Source of the DNA: a candidate division WWE3 bacterium
GTDB taxonomy: Bacteria; Patescibacteriota; WWE3; UBA101185; UBA10185
Assembly: GCA_020427865.1 (NCBI GenBank)
Contig: JAGQNX010000079.1
Coordinates: 1-6,245 of the forward strand
Direction of reading: 5' to 3'
DNA: 6,245 nt
Part shown: piece by piece, positions 1 through 6,245 of the stretch
Numbering within the stretch: the first letter of the stretch is position 1
How the letters are laid out: every line of letters starts with the position of its first letter
The notes under the pieces: generated by a model
Told to the model about the DNA's origin: nothing
Database searches by the model: none
Seen by the model: only the letters and a program-made list of their open reading frames with translations
Made by a program: the position numbers and the translations under genes

Positions 1-225
1 CTAACCTTTTTTTTATTAAATGTTCATGGATTAATTTATATAAGAGTTTGTGAATCTTTTTGTTATATTCCAAATAATTTTTTGTTAAATAGCGGTTTAA
101 GCAACTTTTTAATTGCAGCAATGTTGAGTGTGTTTTCTACATTAATAGAAATGTTTTCTCCAAGTAAATGGGATGACTTTTTGGTGCCTATTGGCACTAC
201 TATTGTTTTAATGCTTTTAATCTAG
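1..225 (+). CDS. C-terminal fragment of a dolichol/phytol kinase - CDP-diglyceride synthase-like membrane protein (5' end outside window)
   Basis: An open frame enters from the left edge and runs 74 codons to a TAG at 223-225. Its last part reads LSVFSTLIEMFSPSKWDDF followed by LVPIGTTIVLMLLI. This resembles the end of the dolichol kinase / phytol kinase / phosphatidate cytidylyltransferase-like family, where a helix ending in '(V/I)E.(L/F)SP', then '(D)(D/N).(L/T)(I/V)P' and a last hydrophobic helix is typical. Members use CTP to phosphorylate a polyprenol or activate a lipid head group in the cytoplasmic membrane. The catalytic part lies upstream and cannot be checked. The first roughly 38 residues (with HGLIYIRVCESF and IPNNF) are less hydrophobic than usual for this family, so this is a divergent member, or the part near the T8 run at 7-14 is misread. 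The gene converges on the DUF2207 gene with 9 bp between stop codons, and no terminator hairpin is seen there. The open frame is well supported; the family is moderately supported, and the substrate is unknown. Confidence 0.55.
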   Translation, partial: LTFFLLNVHGLIYIRVCESFCYIPNNFLLNSGLSNFLIAAMLSVFSTLIEMFSPSKWDDFLVPIGTTIVLMLLI

Positions 226-234
226 TTTTGGAGT

Positions 235-1965
235 CTACCAACTGCTTCCCCCGCCACCTCCAGAAAAGCCTCCACCGCTAAATCCTCCTCCTGAGCTACC
301 ACTTCCAAAGCCTGAACTTGATGTATTGATAGTTGCTATAGATTTTACAGATGTATCTAATCTGCTTATAGAGTCTGCAAAATATAACATGTTAAATTGA
401 TTCACTCCCTCAAACCAGTTAGGGTTATTTGCGTTAGCAAGTTGCTCAAAGCGTTTTGCCCAAACATCTGTTACTTTAAAAACGATCGCATATGGTAATA
501 GCCGCTCAAACAGTTCCATTGTAAGTTCTTGATGTTGAAGCATTTCTTTTTGCGAGCTTAAAAACAATTTTAACCCTTCAGCAGCTGTCTTAACTTTTAC
601 ACCTTCTAGTGTCTTTTTAGGCATATGTTTTGCCAGTGGCCATACCACTAGTATTAACGGTACATTTACTGTAATCATTGCAATTACAGTTACTGCCATC
701 CAAAATTGTCTAACATTATCTGGATTTTTTTCAAAAAACTTTTGTGCAACTACTGTGGTATATAAACTTTGTCTGGCTTCTTCTACATCTACGTAAAAAG
801 TCTTTTTAATTTCGCTGATTTTAACACTGTGTTCTGTGGCAAACAGCCCATCTAATACAATCTGCTCATGCTTTTTTAATGGCTTAAATCTGTCGGTGTT
901 ACTATCTTTTGTTACTAAATCTAATATGTATTCGTTATCTTTTACCAGTCCTAAAAATTTAGTAGCTTGCACCTCCCTAATCTTTAAATATCCGCGTACT
1001 GCTAAATCTACAATTGTTGCTGTTATATCATGGCTATCTACTACTTCGTCGTAAACTGTTCCTACTTCGGCGGGGCTTAGTCTCATACCTTCAAACTTTG
1101 GTTCTTCAAATAGTGGAGGAATAGAATCATATAGACCTTTTGGATCTTTGCCCTTTTTAAAAAAGTATAAAATGGTGGCTAAAGGAGTTAATAGGTACCA
1201 TATTCCTGCCCCCGCTATAGTTGTATATTTGGTTAATGTATCTTTAAAAAAATTTGACTGTGTTGTGGGTTCTATTTTTGGTGTTGTGTTTATGTATCCT
1301 TTATCAAAACTGGTTACAATACTAAACCCTTCGCCTGGGTTTAATGCCCGCTTAGAAGTGTATACAATTGTTCCTTGTTCAAAGTTTTTAGATTCACAGC
1401 TTTGTTCTGTGGATCCTAATGTGCCTGTAAAACATAGCCTTTTAATATTTTCGTTAGGTATTTGGGCTGGTAGTTTAACTGTGGTTGTAGCATTTTGAAT
1501 CGGCACACTCCATTCATTTCCTGTTACGTTATGATAAATTTCGTCATGATCAGCAAATTCTTCTATTGCCCCTTTAAGAGTGTAAGTTATTACATAAATT
1601 TTTACTCCTGTTACTGTGGTATTAGGGTCTCCAATTTTAATATTGTAGTATTTAGAAGATTTATCTGAACTATATTTATAATTTATTCCATTTTCATCTT
1701 GTACACTTATAAGTTCTAAAGGAGTTTCTAAATCTTTTCCTTCGTTATTTGTAAAAACTGTTTTTACATTTCTAATAATTCCGTGTCTTTGATTTAAATG
1801 AAAATCATAAGTAATCTTTTCGGTAACTACTAGTGTGCCGTTGGTTTGGGCTTGTAGCTTAACGTCAAAATGTTTTATGGATTCTAGTTCTTGGGCTTGT
1901 ACAAGTTTAGTTGGTGTAAGTAGTAATGTTGCTATAGCAAATATAGTAAAGAGTTTTTTGAGCAT
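235..1965 (-). CDS. DUF2207 domain-containing membrane protein with Gly-rich C-terminal tail
   Basis: Complete 576-residue protein of the DUF2207 (YciQ-like) family, predicted membrane-bound; the biochemical role of the family is not established. Residues 1-25 are a signal peptide (MLKK, hydrophobic core, VQAQ at 22-25). Residues about 27-225 form the exported beta-rich N-terminal domain, with typical pieces such as TEKITYDF, HGIIRNV and the NEWSVPI segment at 150-156. A membrane helix follows at about 247-269, then a positively charged KKGKDPKG. The cytoplasmic part has the family patterns LSPAEVGTVYDE (297-308), a winged-helix-like TATIVDLAVRGYLKI (315-329), a helix or hairpin in the membrane at about 421-445, GLKLFLSSQKE (464-474) and LPYAIVFKVTDVWAKRFE (490-507). 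It ends in the Gly/Ser-rich tail with final Trp that is common in this family. The start is fixed: a TAA lies in frame four codons upstream of ATG 1963-1965, and no Shine-Dalgarno is present. It is divergent from the 863-residue surface protein gene and convergent with the lipid-enzyme gene. Family assignment is confident; function is unknown. Confidence 0.9.
   Translation of the reverse strand: MLKKLFTIFAIATLLLTPTKLVQAQELESIKHFDVKLQAQTNGTLVVTEKITYDFHLNQRHGIIRNVKTVFTNNEGKDLETPLELISVQDENGINYKYSSDKSSKYYNIKIGDPNTTVTGVKIYVITYTLKGAIEEFADHDEIYHNVTGNEWSVPIQNATTTVKLPAQIPNENIKRLCFTGTLGSTEQSCESKNFEQGTIVYTSKRALNPGEGFSIVTSFDKGYINTTPKIEPTTQSNFFKDTLTKYTTIAGAGIWYLLTPLATILYFFKKGKDPKGLYDSIPPLFEEPKFEGMRLSPAEVGTVYDEVVDSHDITATIVDLAVRGYLKIREVQATKFLGLVKDNEYILDLVTKDSNTDRFKPLKKHEQIVLDGLFATEHSVKISEIKKTFYVDVEEARQSLYTTVVAQKFFEKNPDNVRQFWMAVTVIAMITVNVPLILVVWPLAKHMPKKTLEGVKVKTAAEGLKLFLSSQKEMLQHQELTMELFERLLPYAIVFKVTDVWAKRFEQLANANNPNWFEGVNQFNMLYFADSISRLDTSVKSIATINTSSSGFGSGSSGGGFSGGGFSGGGGGSSW
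238..315 (-). repeat. Gly/Ser-rich low-complexity tail of the DUF2207 protein
   Basis: Residues 551-576 consist almost only of Gly, Ser and Phe, with a doubled GGGFS unit, a run of five Gly and a terminal SSW. On the plus strand this appears as a C-rich, CC(A/T)CC-like stretch at about 246-300 that stands out from the AT-rich surroundings. The tail is a recurring trait of DUF2207 proteins, so it is probably functional and not a slippage artefact. Its role is unknown; by position it would lie on the cytoplasmic side if there are two membrane spans. Confidence 0.7.
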
Positions 1966-1980
1966 ACTAAAATTTTAACA
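1966..1980 (-). promoter_or_regulatory. Putative extended -10 promoter giving a leaderless DUF2207 mRNA
   Basis: On the minus strand the bases before the start codon read TGTTAAAAT, then TTTAGT, then ATG. TAAAAT (1977-1972) matches the -10 consensus at five of six positions, and the TG one base upstream makes it an extended -10. With the usual distance from -10 to start of transcription, the transcript would begin at or next to the ATG. No good -35 is seen 16-19 bp further upstream. The same 9-mer at the same distance precedes mutS. Alternatively, the minus-strand TATAAT at 1990-1985 is used, which would leave a leader of about 12 bases. Confidence 0.45.
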
Positions 1981-1984
1981 CTAG

Positions 1985-2036
1985 ATTATAATATCTGCTT
2001 GCTACTTTTAACTCTTTTAAGATAACATTTAAATGT
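1985..2036 (+). promoter_or_regulatory. Divergent promoter region for the 863-residue protein gene (and possibly the DUF2207 gene)
   Basis: The sequence gattataatatc (1984-1995) contains a perfect TATAAT on the plus strand (1987-1992) and another on the minus strand (1990-1985), overlapping by four bases. For the plus-strand gene the TATAAT would give a leader of about 38 bases, but its -35 is poor and would fall at the start of the DUF2207 gene. A second plus-strand candidate is TTGCTA (1999-2004), an 18-base spacer and TAACAT (2023-2028), which would start transcription at or just before the ATG at 2037. There is no Shine-Dalgarno; the bases before ATG read aacatttaaatgt, including an out-of-frame ATG at 2033-2035. 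Which box is used cannot be decided from sequence alone. Confidence 0.4.
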
Positions 2037-4628
2037 ATGTATTATTACACTGCTAATTTTTTCCAAAAACATTACAGCAAGCGGTCTATAACAATAGTTT
2101 CAGCGTTTTTAAGTTTATTACTTACTATTTACACTATAATTTCCTATTCAAATTTCAAATCTGTTAATGCGGATGTTTTAGGAATTCAAGATTATGCAGG
2201 TTCTGTTTTTGAGGGTGTAGATTTAACTTTTGGTTACAAATACTATGGTCAAAAACTATTACGTGGTGTACCCCTATTGCCTCAACATACTGTAGTTGTA
2301 ACTGCAAGTGCGCGTAGTGCTTATAGTGGTTCGCCCTACATGATCTTATTGGTAGATGGTGTTTCGGTTGATTACAAGACCCTAGAACCTAATCTAAAAA
2401 CTTACACTTTTACTTACCGTGCTAGTAAACTGGACCCTAAAAGTATTAAAATTGCATATCTTGACGTAGAAGGTGAATTAAATCCCATAGCTAATAGAGA
2501 ATTTGTACTAGATAGTGTAATAGTTGATGGTGTTTCCCTAGACCCCAAAGCCTATTATAGAGTAGGTACTTTTGCAGTTGATCAAAATTGTAAAGGTGGT
2601 TATTTTCCAACAAATACTCTCCAATGTAATGGATATTTCGACTTTAGTAATCCTAATCCAGATTATGTATCTAGCTCAAATACTCTAACCCCTCCCACCA
2701 GTTTTATGACAGGGTTTCCTGATGTTTCGAATGCTCAGGTAAAAGTACGACCGTTGATCCTAATATATAACCCTAATGTTAATGGTCGAGACTTAATCTC
2801 TTTAGAGAATTTTAATGACCCCATAGGTATCAGCCGCGATTATATAAATGTAGTTTATGCTGCTTCTAAAGGTTATTTAGGATATCAAGACCCTATAGTA
2901 GAGTATTATTCCGAATTTACCCCCCGTAAAGATGGTTGGAACATATCTGCAAACTATTTAAGTTGTTTACGCAATAGGTCTAACTGTCCCTCAGATCTCT
3001 TTGGTACAGACTATAACGCTTTAATTGACAAGCATAGAATATGTGAGCGTGTTAACTCCGGCGAGATTGGTGAAGTTTGGGTATGGGGCGGACCTTATTT
3101 TGGTATGTTCGAGTCGGCTATGGCGGGACCTAACCCCATCTGGATCAATGGTGGAACCTTTACGCGTAATGACTGTAACAAGGAAATTGCAATCATGGGT
3201 TTTAGCTATGAACGAAAACTTGCCGAAGCTTTACATGACTTGGGACATCGTATAGAGGCAAGTGTTGGCTCTGCCTTTTTTGCTCAAAATGTTTATGGTG
3301 ATGCAGTTACTCCTTGGGATCGTTTTGTTGCCAATCCCAAACACAATCCTAAAAATCTCCCCTATGGATGTGGCGAAGTTCATTATCCAGGTAATACTAC
3401 AACTGAATATGGTTATGAAGATCGAAATACTACTTCTACTACATGTTCAAGTTTTGAAAGTTTTCCTGATTTGTCTGCCGGTACATCTAGTTACAGTTGT
3501 AACAATTGGGGTTGTTCTGACGAAGGGTTCATGCGTTACTGGTTGTCACATATTCCTGTAGCTGCGGGTATGACTCAAAATGTTTGGAACAACTGGTGGA
3601 AATATATAGTGGATTATCATGGTTCCACTTTTCATGACACTACTCCTCCTAGTCGCCCCAACGTTTCTTATTCACAGAAAATCAATCCCTCAGTATTTAT
3701 ACAATGTTTTACTGCTCTCGATGATGTTGGAATTGCAAGATACGAGCTTACATATTTTCCTGATAGTTATCCTTCATACGATTCGATTTCTGGAAAGGAA
3801 CCTGTTGTTTCATTTCCTGTATCTTCTACGGTAGATGTGACTGTAGATGTTGTCGCAGTAGATTTTGTAGGTAATAGGTCTGTTCCACTTAGAACTAAGA
3901 TGTCTCCTAACAGCTTGTTTTTACCAGGTAGTGGGGAAGTTCAAGCGCATACTTCTTATGCCCAAACTGATGGTACCGTAGTAGAAGTTGTATACCGTGG
4001 TGATGAGGGTTGGACGCGAGATATTAAAGTTGAAAATGGTGTATATGATGTTTGCCGTAATGCTAAACCTTGGAGAGGACCTTTTTCTGTAAATGCCGGT
4101 CATTATGCGGGTGCAGGTTCTATACAGTCTTTAGCCGCTTTAATATTACCTAATAAAGACCTTGTACACTCCTATTGGAGAAACGGTGAAGGTTATACAC
4201 GCCTTATTCCTATTGCTCCCGATGGCATAAATCATTTATTTAAATCTGCAATTACAACAGGACCTTTTAATGAATCTGTTATTCCAGGAGAAGGGCCTAT
4301 TCAGGCTCAAGCAGTTATTGCCCTACCTTCTGGAAATCTAATATATAGTTTTTGGAGAAATAATGTTGGATGGCAACTTACTATGAAGACCCCTGCAACT
4401 GGGTTGCCTGTAATTAAGCGCGATGCCCCTTGGACTTTTATTCCTACAGATCGCTTGCCCGGTTCGGGGGATGTTCAAGCACAGAACGCCTATCTGCCTA
4501 CAAAGAATCTTCTTATAACCTCTTTCTGGCGTGGTGGTTTATACTGGCAGCATCAGTTTCCTGTAGATGCCAATGGTAATGTTATATGGTCACAAGGTAC
4601 TCCTTGGGCTGGTCCTTTTACACCTTAG
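2037..4628 (+). CDS. Large exported multidomain protein: CBM60-like domain, Cys-rich HDLGHRIE domain, Fn3-like domain and four C-terminal lectin-like repeats
   Basis: 863 residues. A basic N-terminus and hydrophobic segment (about 17-37) form a signal peptide or anchor, with a possible cleavage site after VNA (43-45). Residues about 60-170 resemble the calcium-dependent xylan-binding CBM60/CBM36 fold: VVVTASARSAY, YMILLVDGVSV, a YTFTYRAS strand and the closing REFVLDSVIVDGVSL. Residues about 231-530 form a central domain with eight Cys (310, 317, 336, 380, 445, 470, 488, 493), the segment EVWVWGGPYFGMFESAMAGP (346-365), MGFSYER and the motif HDLGHRIE (400-407), then CGEVHYPGNTTTEYGY and a Trp-rich NVWNNWWKYIVDYHG. 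From memory this central block occurs in uncharacterised exported bacterial proteins; I know no assigned function. Residues about 535-620 look like an Fn3/Ig-like domain (TTPPSRP, DDVGIARYEL, VDFVGNRS). Residues 631-863 are four repeats, listed separately. The start is the only in-frame ATG; a TAA lies 16 codons upstream and the next Met is at 102. It is probably a cell-surface glycan-binding protein, perhaps with a metal-dependent activity. Domain boundaries are read by eye. Confidence 0.8.
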   Translation: MYYYTANFFQKHYSKRSITIVSAFLSLLLTIYTIISYSNFKSVNADVLGIQDYAGSVFEGVDLTFGYKYYGQKLLRGVPLLPQHTVVVTASARSAYSGSPYMILLVDGVSVDYKTLEPNLKTYTFTYRASKLDPKSIKIAYLDVEGELNPIANREFVLDSVIVDGVSLDPKAYYRVGTFAVDQNCKGGYFPTNTLQCNGYFDFSNPNPDYVSSSNTLTPPTSFMTGFPDVSNAQVKVRPLILIYNPNVNGRDLISLENFNDPIGISRDYINVVYAASKGYLGYQDPIVEYYSEFTPRKDGWNISANYLSCLRNRSNCPSDLFGTDYNALIDKHRICERVNSGEIGEVWVWGGPYFGMFESAMAGPNPIWINGGTFTRNDCNKEIAIMGFSYERKLAEALHDLGHRIEASVGSAFFAQNVYGDAVTPWDRFVANPKHNPKNLPYGCGEVHYPGNTTTEYGYEDRNTTSTTCSSFESFPDLSAGTSSYSCNNWGCSDEGFMRYWLSHIPVAAGMTQNVWNNWWKYIVDYHGSTFHDTTPPSRPNVSYSQKINPSVFIQCFTALDDVGIARYELTYFPDSYPSYDSISGKEPVVSFPVSSTVDVTVDVVAVDFVGNRSVPLRTKMSPNSLFLPGSGEVQAHTSYAQTDGTVVEVVYRGDEGWTRDIKVENGVYDVCRNAKPWRGPFSVNAGHYAGAGSIQSLAALILPNKDLVHSYWRNGEGYTRLIPIAPDGINHLFKSAITTGPFNESVIPGEGPIQAQAVIALPSGNLIYSFWRNNVGWQLTMKTPATGLPVIKRDAPWTFIPTDRLPGSGDVQAQNAYLPTKNLLITSFWRGGLYWQHQFPVDANGNVIWSQGTPWAGPFTP
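3927..4625 (+). repeat. Four tandem protein repeats of about 58-61 residues (lectin/beta-propeller-like blades)
   Basis: Repeats begin at residues 631 (GSGEVQA), 692 (GAGSIQS), 751 (GEGPIQA) and 809 (GSGDVQA), so spacings are 61, 59 and 58. Each has the same order: G.G.(V/I)Q(A/S), a hydrophobic strand around 'LP...L', a '(Y/F)WR..(E/V/L)(G/Y)(W/Y)' strand (repeat 1 has VYRGDEGW), a variable segment often with 'DG' or 'NG', and (P)W.(G)PF near the end. The last ends in PWAGPF right before the stop, so the protein finishes on a whole repeat. The layout resembles blades of PLL-type or similar lectin propellers, in which aromatic residues line sugar pockets. DNA identity between repeats is low, so they are old duplications. 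Confidence 0.75.
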
Positions 4629-4644
4629 TTCCTCCTCTTATCTC

Positions 4645-4659
4645 TGTTAAAATTATTCT
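4645..4659 (+). promoter_or_regulatory. Putative extended -10 promoter giving a leaderless mutS mRNA
   Basis: The short gap upstream of mutS contains TGTTAAAAT (4645-4653), then TATTCT, then ATG at 4660. TAAAAT matches the -10 consensus at five of six positions and has an upstream TG. The expected start of transcription falls on the mutS ATG. No -35 match is evident at 4624-4631 and no purine-rich Shine-Dalgarno lies before the ATG. The same 9-mer sits at the same distance from the DUF2207 ATG. Read-through from the upstream gene is also possible, because no terminator is visible in the 31-bp gap. Confidence 0.45.
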
Positions 4660-6245
4660 ATGTCACAAAAGCAAGACATTGTTGTGGAATATAATGGCTT
4701 AGAGTTTTCTACTCCAATGATGGTTCAATATGTTGAACTAAAAGAAAAGTATCCTGATTGTTTAATCTTTTTTAGGTTAGGTGATTTTTACGAACTGTTT
4801 TTGGAAGATGCACAAATTGGGGCTAAGGTTTTAGGTATTACACTAACCTCTCGTAGTAGAGGCAAGGATGGACGAATACCTATGGCTGGTGTTCCTTACC
4901 ATGCAGTAGATAACTATCTTTCAAAACTTGTAAAAGAAGGGCATAAAGTAGCCATTGCAGAACAACTTAGTGATCCTAGTGTTGGAGACTTAGTACAACG
5001 AGATATTGTACGCATAGTTACCCCAGGCACCTTATTAGACGAAAAAGTGTTAGATAGTAAACAAAACAACTATGTGGCAGCTTTGCAAATAGACCCTAAA
5101 AGTGTTGGGTTTTCGTTTGCCGATGTTACAACTGGAACTTTTCATACATCTCAATTTGGTTACGAAAACTTAGAAAAAGTACTCGCAGATCAATTTACAA
5201 AGTTTTCTCCTAGCGAATGCATTTTGCCCGAAGAGTCCTACAATAATCCGATACACTTAAAAGCTATAAAAAATGTATCTGATGTTAATATTTATCCATT
5301 TTCTACATGGAACAATGTGGCTAATTCTTCTAGTAATGCAGGTAAGTTTTTAAAAGATCATTTTAATATTAAAAGTTTGGATGCTTTTAGTATGGAGGAC
5401 AGTGACAGTTCTGTAAAATCGTCTGCTGCTCTTTTAGCTTATTTAAAAGAAACTCAAAAAGACCAAGTGTCACATGTTAAAAAAATATCTAATTTTGCTA
5501 GTTCAGAGTTTGTACATTTGGATCGTTCTACCATTTTTAACCTAGAACTTTTTAGAACAATTCGGGATGGTGGTAAAAAAGGTTCTTTAGTGGATACGCT
5601 AGATCGTACGTCTACTCCTATGGGTGCTAGGCTGTTACGCGACTGGATAATAAAACCTTTAGTAAACAAGTCTAAACTTGAAGCCCGTTTTGATTTTATA
5701 GATGAGCTAATTAATAAATTTCAAATACGGCGTAGCCTAATAGAAGATTTATCTAAAATGAACGATATAGAAAGAATCTTATCTAGGGCCACTGCAGGGA
5801 GTTGGTTTGCTCGTGACTTGTTAAATATTAGAGACACCCTAAATTTATGCTTAAAGATTAAATCTAATCTAGACCTGTTAAGTGTTCCAATAGCTAAAGA
5901 ACTTGGTTCTCAAATTTCGTCTGATCTTGATACCGTTTCTAAAATAATTACAAAAGCTATTACCCCCGATCCTCCTATAGATTTAAAAATTGGAGGGTTA
6001 ATAAACGCAGGTGTTTCTAAAGAGCTAGATGAACTAAAAGGAAGCATAAGTAATAGCACTGACTGGTTAGCTAAATTAGAAGAAGTCGAACGTAAAGCCA
6101 CTGGTATTTCTACTCTTAGGGTAGGTTTTAATAAAGTTTTTGGTTATTACATAGAAGTAACTAAATCAAATTCTCCTCTTGTGCCTGATCGTTATGTGCG
6201 TAAACAAACCTTAGTAAATGCCGAACGCTACATAACAAACGAACT
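4660..6245 (+). CDS. mutS: DNA mismatch repair protein MutS, N-terminal 528 residues (3' end outside window)
   Basis: MutS recognises mismatches and small loops in new DNA and recruits MutL. The fragment is open from ATG 4660 to the right edge with family motifs in order. Domain I (about 16-125) has STPMMVQYVELKEKYPDCL, then FFRLGDFYELF with the mismatch-contacting Phe-x-Glu (F43, E45), RIPMAGVPYHAVDNYL and RDIVRIVTPGTLLDE. The connector domain (about 135-255) includes FADVTTGTF. The core/lever domain has LDRSTIFNLELF (287-298), TPMGARLLRDWI (319-330) and DIERILSRA (369-377). The clamp region has GGLINAGVSKELDEL (445-459), RVGFNKVFGYYIEVTKSN (487-504) and DRYVRKQTLVNAERYI (510-525). The Walker ATPase and helix-turn-helix region lie beyond the window, so activity cannot be judged. 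The start is secure: a TAA lies in frame four codons upstream, and the next Met is inside the conserved N-terminal motif. No Shine-Dalgarno is present. No frame disruption is seen. Confidence 0.97.
   Translation, partial: MSQKQDIVVEYNGLEFSTPMMVQYVELKEKYPDCLIFFRLGDFYELFLEDAQIGAKVLGITLTSRSRGKDGRIPMAGVPYHAVDNYLSKLVKEGHKVAIAEQLSDPSVGDLVQRDIVRIVTPGTLLDEKVLDSKQNNYVAALQIDPKSVGFSFADVTTGTFHTSQFGYENLEKVLADQFTKFSPSECILPEESYNNPIHLKAIKNVSDVNIYPFSTWNNVANSSSNAGKFLKDHFNIKSLDAFSMEDSDSSVKSSAALLAYLKETQKDQVSHVKKISNFASSEFVHLDRSTIFNLELFRTIRDGGKKGSLVDTLDRTSTPMGARLLRDWIIKPLVNKSKLEARFDFIDELINKFQIRRSLIEDLSKMNDIERILSRATAGSWFARDLLNIRDTLNLCLKIKSNLDLLSVPIAKELGSQISSDLDTVSKIITKAITPDPPIDLKIGGLINAGVSKELDELKGSISNSTDWLAKLEEVERKATGISTLRVGFNKVFGYYIEVTKSNSPLVPDRYVRKQTLVNAERYITNE

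Noticed and set aside
7..14. T8 run as a transcription terminator
   Set aside because: No GC-rich hairpin precedes it and it lies inside an open coding frame.
240..310. Repetitive C-rich stretch on the plus strand as a possible repeat array or regulatory repeat
   Set aside because: It is explained by Gly and Ser codons of the DUF2207 tail, a known trait of that family.
836..1498. Plus-strand open frames (836-1054 and 1148-1498) opposite the DUF2207 gene
   Set aside because: They lie antisense inside a well-supported gene, have no recognisable domain and are explained by the codon pattern of the real gene.
2033..2035. ATG four bases before the chosen start of the 863-residue protein
   Set aside because: It is in another frame and reaches a stop after seven codons; it could at most be a tiny leader, with no support.
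3025..4103. Other open frames inside the 863-residue gene on both strands (3025-3255, 3262-3561, 3619-3834 plus; 3921-4103 minus)
   Set aside because: They overlap conserved domains read in the main frame and show no family features or plausible start signals.
5454..6101. Minus-strand open frames opposite mutS (5454-5669, 5910-6101)
   Set aside because: They are antisense to conserved MutS core and clamp motifs, and are low-complexity shadows.
1..6245. UGA recoded as Gly or Trp, as in some CPR and other lineages
   Set aside because: The four genes read through without any in-frame TGA; Trp is encoded by TGG and Gly by GGN codons.

Overview
The window is an AT-rich, gene-dense bacterial fragment with four protein-coding genes and almost no spacer DNA. 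No RNA gene, insertion sequence, CRISPR array or attachment site was seen. The AT-richness, the lack of clear Shine-Dalgarno sequences, the very short gaps, a DUF2207-type membrane protein and a large exported multidomain protein together suggest a Patescibacteria/CPR-type genome (for example the Microgenomates or WWE3 side). This is an inference from style, not from a phylogenetic marker. The standard genetic code fits: no in-frame TGA is needed, Trp is TGG, and all three visible stop codons are TAG.

Layout. At 1-225 (+) is the C-terminal end of a small membrane enzyme resembling the dolichol/phytol kinase - CDP-diglyceride synthase group. It converges, with a 9-bp gap, on a complete DUF2207-type membrane protein at 235-1965 (-). 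That gene shares a 71-bp divergent promoter region (1966-2036) with a large exported protein of 863 residues at 2037-4628 (+). The 863-residue protein reads as: signal peptide or anchor, a calcium-dependent xylan-binding-like CBM domain, a Cys-rich central domain with an HDLGHRIE motif, an Fn3/Ig-like domain, and four C-terminal repeats of about 58-61 residues resembling lectin/beta-propeller blades. After a 31-bp gap, mutS starts at 4660 and runs off the right edge, so its ATPase half is missing.

How they relate. The genes do not form an evident pathway. The two central genes both encode envelope proteins and are divergently transcribed, so they may be co-regulated, but nothing shows a functional link. 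mutS is housekeeping. The two points most worth following are the 863-residue surface protein, a candidate glycan-binding or attachment protein with a possible metal site in an uncharacterised central domain, and the promoter layout. Both the DUF2207 gene and mutS begin with exactly TGTTAAAAT, six bases, then ATG, which predicts leaderless mRNAs.
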